Source of the DNA: Dipetalonema caudispina
Taxonomy: Eukaryota > Nematoda > Chromadorea > Rhabditida > Onchocercidae
Reading direction: 5' to 3'
Assembly: GCA_013365325.1 (NCBI GenBank)
Contig: JABVXV010000242.1
Location: 1 to 64,000 of the forward strand
DNA length: 64,000 nucleotides
In this document: piece after piece, positions 52,378-63,350 of the stretch
How the letters are laid out: the number at the start of each line of letters is the position of its first letter
Numbering within the stretch: position 1 is the stretch's first letter
Notes under the pieces: model-generated
Databases searched by the model: none
What the model was told of the DNA's origin: nothing
What the model saw: only the letters and a program-made list of their open reading frames with translations
Translations under genes and position numbers: made by a program

Positions 52378-53750
52378 ATGCATTCCGGGCTTACTAAATA
52401 CAACCAAGCTTATTACAATAGCCGACGGTATCAAGTTCAATCTTATCGGTGCATATTAACCACTGATCCAGTACAACAGTTACCGGTTAGAATTGGTGCA
52501 CACATCCTCCGGCAACTTTCACTTAAACAACGAACGAAGTAAGTAAATCATTTCAACGGTAAATATTTCCATCGCAATCAGTCTAAATTACTCACTATTA
52601 ACGATCTCATAATGCTATTTTCATTACTTCACCCAACGTCCTTCTATACTTTTCATCTCGCCTCGTCTTTAAGCTACTACCTATGGAAAAATGGAAGGAG
52701 CAAATGGAGTGATAAGGGAACATAGATAAAAGTTTGAATCGCCGGTAAAGCTTATCATGTTACTATCATCGCTACTAGTAAGAATTAGTGAAAATGGTTG
52801 ACTACTAGTTAGAACATCTTTTCTCTTAGAATGTCTCATACTACCTTATACCTAACCAACCAACCCTTTCTGTTAGAGCATATCGGTGCCATTACTGCGG
52901 CAGCTTTTAACACGCGGAACCTCGAATTTTTATATATTTCCACTCTACTCAGTTTTGCATACTTCAGAATACACGGGCACACAAACACATACACAGAGAG
53001 AGAGGGAGAGAGAGAAAGAGAGAGAGCGAAATTTGCATAAACAAACATAGATGTTTACGAAATGTATGGATAGCACATGAATATTTAATTGTGTGAGGTA
53101 AGGAGAGGAAGCAATGAGATGTTGTAACTTTGATTTGCTGCCAGTCCTTCTTCCTCTGAGAATTCATGTGATTACCAATCCATTCATTTTATTTACGATA
53201 CATTTCTTTCTACTGCTTATTACCATCTATTCCATTTCAAAACCTCTTTGAATTCAATAATCCATGAATTATGCATCGCCCATTTATGGAACTTTATACC
53301 CTTTTGCTATCATTATCACTCCTTCCTTCTGTTATGACAGAATAAATTCATTTCATTTAGTTTACTCCATTTAAGCTTGTCTTAACTTAATAATATCCGA
53401 TACTTCTAATTCCTGTTTACTGCCAGCTTCATTCTCAAAAGTAAATAAATAAAAATAGAAAACAGTGGGGTTTTGATATCTCTCTTTGTTTCCCACTTTA
53501 GTTTATTTTATTAAGCTTAGTTTCATTCATCTGTTTACCAGATAGTTGTAGTGTAGACTCATTATATCCATAATGAATCCAAGCCTAGTTTTGGTAATAG
53601 ACATAAAGTATGGGCTCCTTTCAGTTTAGCCTGGAGATCAATCAAAAATATGCCGACTAACCTGTGAGCCAATTACATTCCCCATAACCCTAGTTTAAGC
53701 ACTTCAGTCACTTCCATTACCTCACTGCTGCAGCACAGCTAATCCCGACT

Positions 53751-53786
<36 letters not shown>

Positions 53787-56700
53787 CTGTTTATACCCAC
53801 GATTCTATATCATCGTATTTGCTGTGGATGTGTGTCTTTACGGACATTTGAATGTTTTGAAGTTTGTTCTATGTGCTGTGGTTATTCAAAAAATATCTAT
53901 CATCACAGCTACACCATGGGAAATGATTCCATTTCTCCAAAATTGTTTTTACGTAAGAATTTTATGGTATAAGTAAGATATATCTTTCTAACTAGTATCT
54001 TGTACAGACGGTTGAATTCTAGGCTCGAATTAGTGAATCGAAGGTGGCGTGAGGTATCATTGATGGCATCACTCACCGATGATCGGCCCGTCTGGGTTTA
54101 CATCATATTTCGAAAGAATCACTGCAGTGGACATGAGAAAATGACTGTTAATATGAGTTTCGATGGACCTATCTTTTGGAAACGACAAGTGGCTTATATT
54201 TATTGCTGTAGCTGCCATTTTCATGAACATGAGGTTTTTTTTTTAGATATATTCATTTACCTGAACCATTAAAATTTATTTCCTTTGCTTTCATAGTTGA
54301 TCAAACAATAAATAATCAATTGTGAATTTCGATTCAAGTACATAATTATTACTATGTTTGGTAGAGTTACTTCAAAGTAGATTACAACATTCGAAGTCAA
54401 ATTTAGTGTCTGAAGCGTGCTGCCATACCCTACGAGTTTCACATACATACTTAAATCTTCAGTCAAATTTGAACTTCAAGTGATAAACTGGAAGTTCATC
54501 CATGTAATCTTACGTGGAGGTTTTAATAGTTGAGAGACCGAGAATCACGGGAAATGTTCCCAGTGAAAAATTCAAGATTATCATATTTGACTGACATAGA
54601 CCAGTTCGGAGAATCCTCATGTTACACCTTAATTTCGAGGGGCCTCAGATGCAAAGCAGAATAGATCTAATCTGATTGCTTCTGTTAAACAAAGAAGTTG
54701 ATGTCTCAATTGACACGATATCCCAACCTTCAGATTAGATCAGGGAAAAAGTAACTGTCTCTTGCTTAGACTTTCCAGTTTGTCAACGTTTGTTACCTAT
54801 GTCCATTATTTTTATCAGCTAATTCTATTTCATTTGCTTACCGTTTCCCTTAGTTTCCTCGTAGACATCTGTCTCCGAATGAAACATTGTAGAAATTAAG
54901 CACAGAAATCATTTAGATGAGTTGTTATTGTTGAGTGGATCTCAAAGTTCCAAAGTTTCAAGCCTTTTTGTACAAATTCAATTTCAACACAGACAATTTC
55001 TCGAGGTGATTTGGTTTCTATCCAATTTCGAAGCAATTTTATATTCCTATTTAAATCATAAAGAAACTAAATAGGAACACTGCAGAATTTATACGTATTG
55101 ATTCATGGCTTCAATATATATATATATATATGATCAATTACAGATGCACTAAGTTTCTTTTTATTCAGCAAAATTTTACTTTGCAGGGTCCTTTATTAGC
55201 ATTGCTGAGAAAATTAGAGCACCGAGTGAGACGCGTATGTCTTGTAGATACGCCCGTTGATTATGCTTTTTTGCCAGATAGCTTCTTTTCCTATATGGCA
55301 AGAAATATGCCTCGTCTTCAGGTCAGTCTTTAAGATATTTTTTCTCTCATGCTTCAAAAATATTTCATAAATAATTTCCTTGCTGTAGTGGGTAATTCTG
55401 TTATCCTTCTTGTCGAAAACTGGAAAAACTCGAAATTACCGGAGACTAGAAAAATTTAAATCCATTTTAAACGCCTGATGACAGTCAGATTAATGTTACT
55501 TTTATATTTAAATGTAGGATGAATGGACCGCTTTTAAATAATATAGTAATATCCCAGGCGCCTTCCAAATACCCCAAGTTCTTGTCCGTTACTTCGTGTT
55601 ATTATATTTATTCAGCCATAAGGACAGCTTCTAACGTGAACTTGTTTATTTCGTTCTTAACGATGGCTAACTTTATAAGCCAACAAATTTTAAAACTATG
55701 AGATATCAATTTAAAAGAAAAGAAAAATATTCCTGTAATACTCACCGATATATACATCCACCCTATTCTTGTTGATCTCTTTTTAATACGCTATTATAAT
55801 ATGTTATCGATTACTGGAAGTAATGAACCTAACCATTAGGCCAATTCAGATGTTCGATACAGGTAGCGAATCGTCGAAAGTACGTATTAGATAGTTACGT
55901 TGCTGACATATGTTATGAGTACATGTGCTTTATGAAATTTGAAAAGAAAACTGATGAACTTTATGAAGTGCTTATTTCATTATTTTAGTTTATATACCTG
56001 CGCGAAATTGATCTGGAAAAGATTAATCGTGGGACGATGGTTGAATTGGCCCAGCATCCTCAACTCAAAAAGCTTATCGTGCATAAATGCCGAAATTATG
56101 AAGTAAGCCATATTATTTTAGGTTGTCCAATTTATATAACTTTCATTATGATTTCTGAGGAAGTCTTTTCTGTGTATCACATCATTTTACGGAAGCGACA
56201 ACAATTGATTTCTATGAAGAGAAGTCGGGAAGGAATTTATTCACGAAAATTTCAACTAACTCTAGAAATCACTGCAATGTATACCAAGTAATCAAAGGCC
56301 ATCGTAACTATTGCAGGTTTTTGAAGATTTCCATAATCTACCTCAGTTACTGGTTGTCAAAGGAGATATTGTCGGCTTAAAAGTGAGTTTTTTTTTTTTT
56401 TTTAGATTGCGATACAGTAAAATCACTGATATTGGAAAGAAAAGAGATGCCATATAAACCTAAGTCAAATTTTCAAAAGGAGTAGTACGATTCGCCGGTG
56501 TTTCATGTATCCAGTTTTTCCAATCCCATTTCTGAATCATAGTAATCGTATCATTTTCCTTAGGTCACTGACGGTGCGTATGAAAAGAATAGAAGTTTTT
56601 TCGATTCAAAAACACCGGGGAGTCTAAATGATTCAACGGAGTGATCATACCAAATCGCACATGTCGCAGGACATGATGAATGATTTAAGGTCTGCAGTCT

Positions 56701-57076
56701 GCTGCAATCCCTATATTTCATATATTAGAGATATTGTGATCTTTGAATCACTGAGGCAATAGTGGAAAGACGAGAAAAACGACTGAATTATTATCGATGA
56801 ATTCATAATGCAGTTCTTCCTTGAACGCTTCAAGCCTGAAGAAATTTCAAGAACCCATACAATATGACAGACTCGGAGTGACTACCGATGTTAATGGATT
56901 TTTTATAGGCGATGATTGGCGATTATCCGGAATCTGATGAATTCGTGATGGAACCACAAAAATTAGATGCCAAGCCAGATGATACCGATTTATCAATCAG
57001 TTCTGAGCTAGCTGTATCATCCGAAGATGCTATTACATCCTCGACTTCCTCACAGAATTACTGCCATTCAAGATAA
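52378..57076 (+). CDS. F-box protein, putative SCF ubiquitin ligase receptor
   Basis: Six-exon model: 52378-52538, 54023-54188, 55187-55321, 55989-56102, 56317-56382, 56909-57076. It closes at 269 aa. Joining exon 1 to the acceptor at 54022 gives an F-box of normal length at residues about 35-65: LPVRIGAHILRQLSLKQRT then KLELVNRRWREV, with the LP start and RRW end expected for Skp1 binding. The remainder has short leucine-rich stretches (LLALLRKLEHRVRRVCLVD, YLREIDLEKINR, HPQLKKLIVHKC, LPQLLVVKGD) that could be degenerate LRRs for substrate binding, and a Ser/Asp-rich tail (SISSELAVSSEDAITSS). Acceptors inside the 54000 region other than 54022 would lengthen the F-box. The donor at 54188 is chosen for phase. 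An alternative last exon is at 56564-56644. Introns 1 and 2 are long (about 1.5 and 1.0 kb), so an exon could be missing. Confidence 0.7.
52993..53028. repeat. (GA)n microsatellite
   Basis: An imperfect AG run inside the first intron of the F-box gene. It causes the overlapping open frames at 52831-53167. Confidence 0.9.
53753..53782. repeat. (CT)n microsatellite
   Basis: A nearly pure CT run of about 30 nt in the first intron of the F-box gene. As a polypyrimidine tract on the sense strand it lies about 240 nt before the acceptor. Confidence 0.9.
56564..56644 (+). CDS. Candidate alternative terminal exon of the F-box gene
   Basis: After TTTTCCTTAG at 56563 a phase-0 open frame reads VTDGAYEKNRSFFDSKTPG, continues seven codons and stops at TGA 56642-56644. 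It fits directly onto exon 5 (ends 56382), giving a shorter C terminus than the exon at 56909. No donor in it is compatible with splicing on to 56909, so the two exons would be mutually exclusive ends. Confidence 0.35.
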   Translation, partial: VTDGAYEKNRSFFDSKTPGSLNDSTE

Positions 57077-57138
57077 TATGCGAAATTTGCTAATATCTAT
57101 TAATGTACAAAGAAAAATTTTTGGAAAGATACGAATTT

Positions 57139-57201
57139 TTTCGGGAAGTTTAAAAGTGAAATTCATCCGTTAGTCAATTTAAGGGAATAAACTTCCCGAA
57201 A
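57139..57201 (+). promoter_or_regulatory. 3'-UTR stem-loop overlapping a poly(A) signal
   Basis: The arms TTTCGGGAAGTTTA (57139-57152) and TAAACTTCCCGAAA (57188-57201) are perfect 14-bp reverse complements with a 35-nt loop. They start about 63 nt after the F-box stop codon. An AATAAA at 57186-57191 overlaps the right arm; a second AATAAA lies at 57231-57236. Confidence 0.75.
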
Positions 57202-57230
57202 GTTTTATGGAGTGATTTTTTATCCTAAAT

Positions 57231-57236
57231 AATAAA
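57231..57236 (+). terminator. Candidate poly(A) signal of the F-box gene
   Basis: AATAAA about 155 nt after the stop codon, outside the stem-loop that contains the nearer AATAAA. Confidence 0.45.
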
Positions 57237-58299
57237 GGAAAGAATGCCGAATAGTAAGAAGATCAACAAGAGTCTACGCTGCCAGAATATCATCACTTCG
57301 TCTGTTCACCATTCGAAACGAAGAAAACACAGGAGGTAGACGTATCAGTCAATCATATCAATTCCTGTCCACACTGTCCTTTCAAAAGCTTCTTGTCATT
57401 CCTTTGTCTTTTTTGTTACCATGTGCTCCATTCATTGGCAAGGCGTATGGCAGTATAACATAGGAAATTTGATTATTTTGACACTAAAAGCGTTTCTGTT
57501 CTAATGAATTTCTCATATGTTTTGAAAATGATCCATGTCAGTGAACTTCGGAAACAGCATTATTTTGTTCAGCGAATGAATTTCGGCGTTAACTATGTTA
57601 CACGTATGCATATTTGCGTGACCACTACTGGTTTTGAATAAACGAAATTTCTATTTTTTCAAAATCTCCTCGGCAAAACTATCAGGGAATCACATTTGAT
57701 CTTTTTAGGATTTTCCGATTCTACAAATCTTTTTTTGCAAAAAAAAAAAACTATAAATCCATTCATGTCTATTCTGGCGAAATTACAGCACTCAACAAGG
57801 ATGACTGCTTTTAATGATTGGATCCATACTGTTTAGGGAATCCTCGGTAAATTGCCAGACACGATAGGAAATCCTGAAGTTTGAGCTTATCAGGGTCTGC
57901 TGTAACCAATCTATTCCTTGTTATTCAAATAACGTATATTAATCAGTCAATTATGATACAGCTCATAAAATCAGCAAGCATTCGGTTTGTTAGTGAAAAT
58001 CTATCGGAAGAATAATTATATTAGTAAAACTATGCTAGAGAAAGACAACCTTGACAGTGAAGGAACATTCCTTATCGGAGGAATACTAAGGTTACCATAT
58101 CCTTCCGGATGACAGGAAAGTAATACCGCCTTACAGATAATATTCAAACAGTAACCGTGTATTTCCTTGCCTAGTTTAAACTATGATATGACCCGTGACC
58201 TATACCACTTAACCATCCTCGAACCTCTCCCCTCCCTGCACCACAGAATTGTGTTATAAATGATGGAGCAAGCAAAGAGATGGGTATTCTTCGTACACA

Positions 58300-58413
58300 T
58301 TTATATATATATAATATATATATATATACACATACATATATACATGTACACATACATACATACATACATACATACATACATACATACACACATACATACA
58401 TACATACATACAT
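58300..58413. repeat. (CATA)n / (TA)n microsatellite
   Basis: A TA run followed by roughly twenty CATA units with few interruptions. It creates long spurious frames on both strands rich in Tyr/Met/Val or His/Thr. Confidence 0.95.
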
Positions 58414-58454
58414 AATAGATATCGGTGGAGACAACGAAACAGATATATAGACAT

Positions 58455-58625
58455 CAAGTATCTTCTGCGGAGTGACGACGGAACAAGCGGTACGCAGGGA
58501 AGCCCGGATCGATTGTGGGAGTGGTGGTGGTGCTGCAGATCGGCATTGGTACCGACCGGCAGGCATCCCATGATGACGTACTCAGTCGGTTGGGTGCCGC
58601 CGTACTCCGACGACAACGACGATCA
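58455..58625 (-). CDS. Candidate exon, G+C-rich open segment of unknown gene
   Basis: This patch is far richer in G+C than the surrounding DNA and open on both strands. On the minus strand one frame reads EYGGTQPTEYVIMGCLPVG, then a His run (LQHHHHSHN) and CVPLVPSSLRRRY. Plus-strand frames are also open (MMTYSVGWVPPYSDDNDD). No splice site pair or family was recognised. It could be an isolated exon or a regulatory GC patch. Confidence 0.2.
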
Positions 58626-59231
58626 ACAGATATTTTCTTCCTCCCATTTATGTATATGTGTGTGTATACATAAGTATATAATAGTATATATAAATATTCA
58701 TCTTATCGTAATGCCGTTATCAACTACAACTTACCCACTCTGACCTTTGCCACATTATCGATTGACCCGGAAGACCGAAAGGTGAAAAGTACTAAATAAC
58801 ATATGCACTGTTCCCTGTCGTTTTGTCCGCCTCCATATATATATGTGACGCAGTATTGCTATTTTAGGAATGGACATATTTGTTAGAGAAGTATAAATGT
58901 AGAGATTTGCATAAAGTAGTAAAGGTTTCACAAAATTAGCCCACTTCGATGGAAAGGAAATATTTTTTATTTGTTTAAGAGGAATTTATGAGGGAATTTG
59001 CAACTTTCAAAGACATTATCATTCCCGATAAATTAGCGTAATCGTTATCTCCTGACGCCGGTTCGGATACGAAGAGGTGGATCTTCCGATAAGGAGGATC
59101 TTCTTAGTTCGACTTCTCTTTATTGGGGTACTGTTGCCTATATTTATCTTGTTTGGAACCGCTTGTTTATTAATTTTGCATATTCGGCCAACAAATGAAA
59201 CATTAATAAAAGCACATATTTTGAATTTTTC

Positions 59232-59233
59232 AG
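59232..59233 (+). promoter_or_regulatory. Probable trans-splice acceptor of the MADF gene
   Basis: TTTTTCAG ends 17 nt before ATG 59251. The short leader and lack of a visible upstream exon fit spliced-leader addition. Confidence 0.4.
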
Positions 59234-59250
59234 GTATTCTGATGCATTAG

Positions 59251-60910
59251 ATGGGTAGTAGTTCAGTGATGTCATCAAAGGGTGGACCAGATTCTACATT
59301 CAACGACAATTTAATTAGGGAAGTACGTGTGAATCCAATAATCTATGATTTCTCCCACCCTCTATACGGTAATGCAATCAAGAAACAGGAAACTTGGATT
59401 GAAATTGCTGCCAAACTTAATGAGAAGGGTTAGTTGAGTTTTTCACTTGCTAAAAATTTGCAAAAAGAACCCAGCAAATAGAGTACTGAAATTGTTGCTA
59501 CTTTAGTAGAAGCTGTGAAGACTCGCTGGCGTACGTTACGCGATCGTTATACGAAGGAACGTCGACGTGTGATGACATGCGGTGTCGGGTCATCGTTCTC
59601 CTATTATGCTGATCTCTGTTTCTTGGACAACTCCTGCACCGAGAATAGGTTTGGCAGATCCTATTTCTTACCTCCATTCTTTCACTCTCAAAAAGTATGA
59701 TATTATCGAAACATTTGTGCAACTCAGTATGGAATTTTTAAATAGTTCTTCAGAAGGACATTTCACTAAGGCTTTGAAATGAAAGTCTTGGAAAATATTT
59801 TAAAGTGCTTTTTTCCCAAGTCGTGATATTTTGCCACTTTTAAAGTTTTAGTCATAAAGACTTAAAATCTGTAAGTGATAACTGTTCCACAAAGATGTTG
59901 TAATTTTAAAAAATTGCGTTGCCCTGTTAAAATAAATGCGTTAAAATTTGTATTCACGCAGGATTACACCATCAAAAGCTAGCAAAAATAGTAACCGCAA
60001 CAGCAATGATAAAAACAGCAACAATACTCCAGTTCATTGCGATGTTACGACATCTATGTTTGTGAAACCGGAAGTTTTCGAGCAGTCATCCGACACCAGT
60101 TACAGTTTTGATAACAGGTTCATTTTTTCCATCCTTACAAACTTCATGAATTTTTTATCATTTGGAACTAGCATTTATCAGATTTAAATGATATTGTGAG
60201 TGATGAAATTAGTGCTGTTAACTATAAAGAGTTAGAAATCATTGTTACTGCCTCAAAAAGTCGATAACATGAATCCTGACAGCCTTTCACGCGGCTACTG
60301 ACTTATATTTCACAGTGTCACAAACTTTGCTGTTGTGAACCGCGGTAACAAAATTTTTTCGAGGGATTTTTTTTTTGTTCGTATATAGCTTCATGCTTTG
60401 GATTGAAGTATTTGCCACGTGGCAGTGTGCATGGAAGTTCAGCCTATTCCATTATTTTCTTGAATTTTCAGAATCAGTGATGATATGTTAATGGAGCAAG
60501 AAGAAACGGTTCCTACTTCATCTGGACCGGAGCGTTCAACACAAAAAAGGCAGAGGATTCGGAAAGCAAGTCACAAATCTCCAACACCTCCAGTAAGCTC
60601 AGCAACACCAACGGCTGTAACAGAAATAGCAGAACTGATGGCACTTGAAAAAGTACCAGTGAAACGCTCTAGACTAGACCCTTCACCGGATTCACCATCA
60701 GACACAGTTGCGCATGCATTAATGCGTAGCGTCGAAGTATTGCAACGTTTAGCAGAACGAAAACCCGTGTTTGACCGAGCAATCGCTCCACGTGATGCTG
60801 ACGAATGTTTCGCCGATTTTGTTTGTATGTCGCTGAAGTCAATTGATAATGGTAGTCGAGTGCATGCTCGAATTGCAATTCTTCATGCTTTGGCACAATT
60901 TCAGACATAA
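59251..60910 (+). CDS. MADF-BESS domain protein, putative transcription regulator
   Basis: Four exons: 59251-59428, 59507-59648, 59962-60117, 60472-60910, closing at 304 aa. Residues about 20-105 form a MADF domain (a Myb/SANT-like DNA-binding fold): LIREVRVNPIIYDFSHPLYG, QETWIEIAAKL, then VKTRWRTLRDRYTKERRRV. The middle is Ser/Asn-rich (SKASKNSNRNSNDKNSNN) with basic clusters (QKRQRIRKASHK, VKRSRLDPSPDSP) that may be nuclear signals. The last about 45 residues (DECFADFVCMSLKSI, ARIAILHALAQFQT) resemble a BESS protein-interaction motif, which often accompanies MADF. All phases agree. Drosophila Adf-1 and several C. elegans MADF proteins share this layout; no specific orthologue is claimed. 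Nuclear DNA binding is inferred from the family. Confidence 0.88.
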
Positions 60911-61274
60911 GGGGTGATATCATATCTATATGCTTTTGTAAGATAACTTGGTAGTTTTTCGAAATATCAGTGATTAGACTGTATGAATAAGGTGAAGTGG
61001 AGCAATGTTTTAGAGGTTAAGGATATCTAGTTGGTGGATCAGTTAGCAGCAGAAGTATTTGTCACAATTTTTCGAGAATTCGGGTAACGTTCATACAAGT
61101 GAGTGGCATAAATATCAGCGATTAAGCATTTTATATATGTGTGACTCGACTTTACTGCCTAAATTGTTCATTTTCAATATTGTTCTTTTTTCTCTCTTCG
61201 TGATAGGAACTAGATTCTTCCATATTTGCTCCTTTCATTCCAAAATATAATATTTTAACGAAAAGGTACATTTT

Positions 61275-61724
61275 GTGCAGGGCCTTGTTATACGGCTATT
61301 TGGTACCACTTCTGGATTGTTTTATCCCTCTTTTCTGTATCTAAATAAAATTGATATGCCATTGACTGCTTGTGGTAAAGATCCTGCAGACGGATGTGGA
61401 GTTTGGTTAAATAAAATGTTGGTTACAGCTCTAGCAAAGCTTACTATAATGGACGGAACTACTCATCGTTTTGGTAGTATAGCTAGCAAGTCTTACTCAG
61501 TTTTCCTATACCATAGCAAAGCTTCGAAAAATAGCACAATCACTAGTCTTCAGTGCGAAACAAGCAATCAAATGCATCCTGATCCGAATGATCATTGTAG
61601 TAGTTCATTATGCGTGACGAAAGTTCTTCGACCTTTTGATCGAAGAGAACCTACTGTTGGTAACCTTCATTTGGATACTTTTTTGTATGGATACAATGCA
61701 TCTGTGAATAATCGTTGTCTGTGA
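61275..61724 (+). CDS. Unassigned 149-codon open frame
   Basis: The longest uninterrupted frame in the window. It runs from about an acceptor-like TTTTGTGCAG (ends 61280) to TGA 61722-61724. It contains FGTTSGLFYPSFLYLNKIDM, a Cys-containing part (CGKDPADGCGVW) and KVLRPFDRREPTVGNLH. An AATAAA occurs inside it at about 61342, which would suit a 3' UTR of the MADF gene instead. No family is recognised. It may be a terminal exon of an unseen gene or chance. Confidence 0.25.
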   Translation: MQGLVIRLFGTTSGLFYPSFLYLNKIDMPLTACGKDPADGCGVWLNKMLVTALAKLTIMDGTTHRFGSIASKSYSVFLYHSKASKNSTITSLQCETSNQMHPDPNDHCSSSLCVTKVLRPFDRREPTVGNLHLDTFLYGYNASVNNRCL

Positions 61725-62404
61725 TGGCTAGAGAATTCATAATCAGAGCTAGGAGTGGACTTTGTAGAAATGCTAGACAGACGTCTTTGACTGCTTCTGA
61801 TAAGAAGATTGATCATGTTGTGAGACGAGTTGCTAGATGGAAAAGCGAACTGTTTGCATGCTTAATAAATTTTATTTTGCGTTTAGCAAACAAATGTATC
61901 ATCTCTACAGGACTTATTTGTCTTCATCATCAAAGTTTTATTGTAGCAATAAACAACTAATACAATAAGCAGAAAGAAAAGATGTAGAACGAATTTTACG
62001 ACAATACAATGCTGGATCATTATTACTTTATCATACAAATTAACTTGATGGATTTTTCGGCGCATAAAGAATCAAGCAATGACATAATTTCCTGAACATA
62101 TTGGCTGTTACCTTCATGAAAATTATTCGAAATTCCCACATTGAAATTATACGACAGAGTATTAATTACTACATGGTAGAAGATAATGTTTACCCAATAG
62201 TATCATCAATGACTTCGTATTCAAAATCATATGTTTCAAGTAGGCAGTGTAAGTGGAATTTTCTGCTAGGGACTTATTGAACTGGTAAGTGAGTTGTTTT
62301 TCTCAGATTTAATCTTAGAACATCTCACATGAAAGCATTAGTATACACCATCTTCTTGAATTAAATATAACATTGCGTACTGCTCTATTGCTATACGATG
62401 AGCA

Positions 62405-62507
62405 CTGCAAGAACCTTCTGAAGTTTCAAGCTGCGAAATTTTGAAATATAAAATTTAAATCAATAGTCACTCATTACACGAATAGTATTGCAAGAAGGTT
62501 CTTGCAG
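62405..62507. repeat. Inverted repeat, 15-bp perfect arms
   Basis: CTGCAAGAACCTTCT at 62405-62419 and AGAAGGTTCTTGCAG at 62493-62507 are exact reverse complements 73 nt apart. Both lie just 3' of the minus-strand frame ending at 62588, in its possible 3' UTR. Confidence 0.85.
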
Positions 62508-62587
62508 CTCAATAGATGCACATTTTAAGATATAGCATATCACTAGTGAGTCCGGAATCACACACTGGTAAAAAGCTTGGTCCGGAA

Positions 62588-63350
62588 TTATTTTTTATTG
62601 CAAAGACAATTTCCTTCACAAATGACGCAAACGAATTCGGCAGTATTGTTTGACTCATCCAAACTTTCTCCTCTTCCTTTTGCTGATGATGATAATGCTG
62701 ATGATGACAGTGATAATGATAAAGATTGATTACTGCATGCACTTTCAGGTGACTCGAATAACGGTGGAATAATGTGCGAATGAAAAATCGGTGTCGAATG
62801 CAATTGTGGTAAAAAGCTCGTCGATTGTCGTCCAAATTGGGGTAAATTCATTTCTGGAGTATTTGCCGATGAATTTGATGTCACTTTCACTTTAGTTAGA
62901 TTTAATAAGCACTAATTAAAAATCAGTTTCTTTGTCCATGATTAAAGGCAGAATTTAGCAAATCTATTGTGAATTTTACCTGAATAGAAGTGTGAATGAC
63001 CTAGTAGGATCCATGGAGCCTACTGAAGCTTAGTGATAGCTCAATTATTTAATTATATAAATCATATGGGTAATTTGATGGGAGCAAGCCTCGTTTACAT
63101 GGTTCACAGGTGGTCATGCTAAAATGAATTTAATAATTTTCCAAAATGAAGAGGAAATTGATTAACTTTTGACGTCGTTTCCATAAACAGGTCGTAACCA
63201 ATTCATTGACTTAAACGACTGATCAAATACTGAAGCAAGTTCTGCATTGACCGAAGCAACGAGTGGCGACGAAATAGAAGGATAACACCGATTATAGATA
63301 AATGATGTGGTAGCCTTCTGTGCTGCCTGAAATCCATCCTTGAATCCCAT
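62588..63350 (-). CDS. Unrecognised gene, at least two exons, probably incomplete
   Basis: Two open segments on the minus strand. The upstream one (63350-63162) reads MGFKDGFQAAQKATTSF and SVFDQSFKSMNWLRPVYG; it is open further upstream and may start in an earlier exon. A GTCAAA near its end could be a donor. The downstream one (up to about 62900, stop at 62588) is Ser/Pro-rich (SLSLSLSSSALSSSAKG) and ends in a small Cys cluster, EFVCVICEGNCLCNKK. The C-x2-C-x3-C-x-C pattern could bind metal but matches no family I know. The joining of the two segments is not established. Confidence 0.35.

Larger units (their letters stand above)
57237..59250. other. Intergenic, with microsatellite and one GC-rich patch
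   Basis: About 2 kb between the F-box and MADF genes. It holds a short basic open frame at 57244-57336 (MPNSKKINKSLRCQNIITSS...), a CATA microsatellite and a G+C-rich segment at about 58455-58625. Nothing else was recognised. Confidence 0.45.
60911..62587. other. Intergenic with one long unassigned open frame
   Basis: About 1.7 kb after the MADF gene. It contains the open frame at 61275-61724 and an inverted repeat at 62405-62507, both listed separately. No RNA gene was recognised. Confidence 0.4.

Noticed and set aside
53928..53953. ATG followed by a GTAAGA donor (MGNDSISPKLFL) just before F-box exon 2
   Set aside because: Its phase does not fit any nearby acceptor without a stop, whereas the exon at 52378-52538 fits in phase and completes the F-box.
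57244..57336. Short basic open frame (31 codons)
   Set aside because: Too short, lies right behind the poly(A) signals of the F-box gene, and has no homology or exon partner that I can identify.
58171..58616. Two minus-strand frames of 120-131 codons
   Set aside because: Most of their length translates the CATA repeat (Tyr-Val-Cys-Met periodicity). Only the G+C-rich upstream part was kept, as a weak candidate exon.
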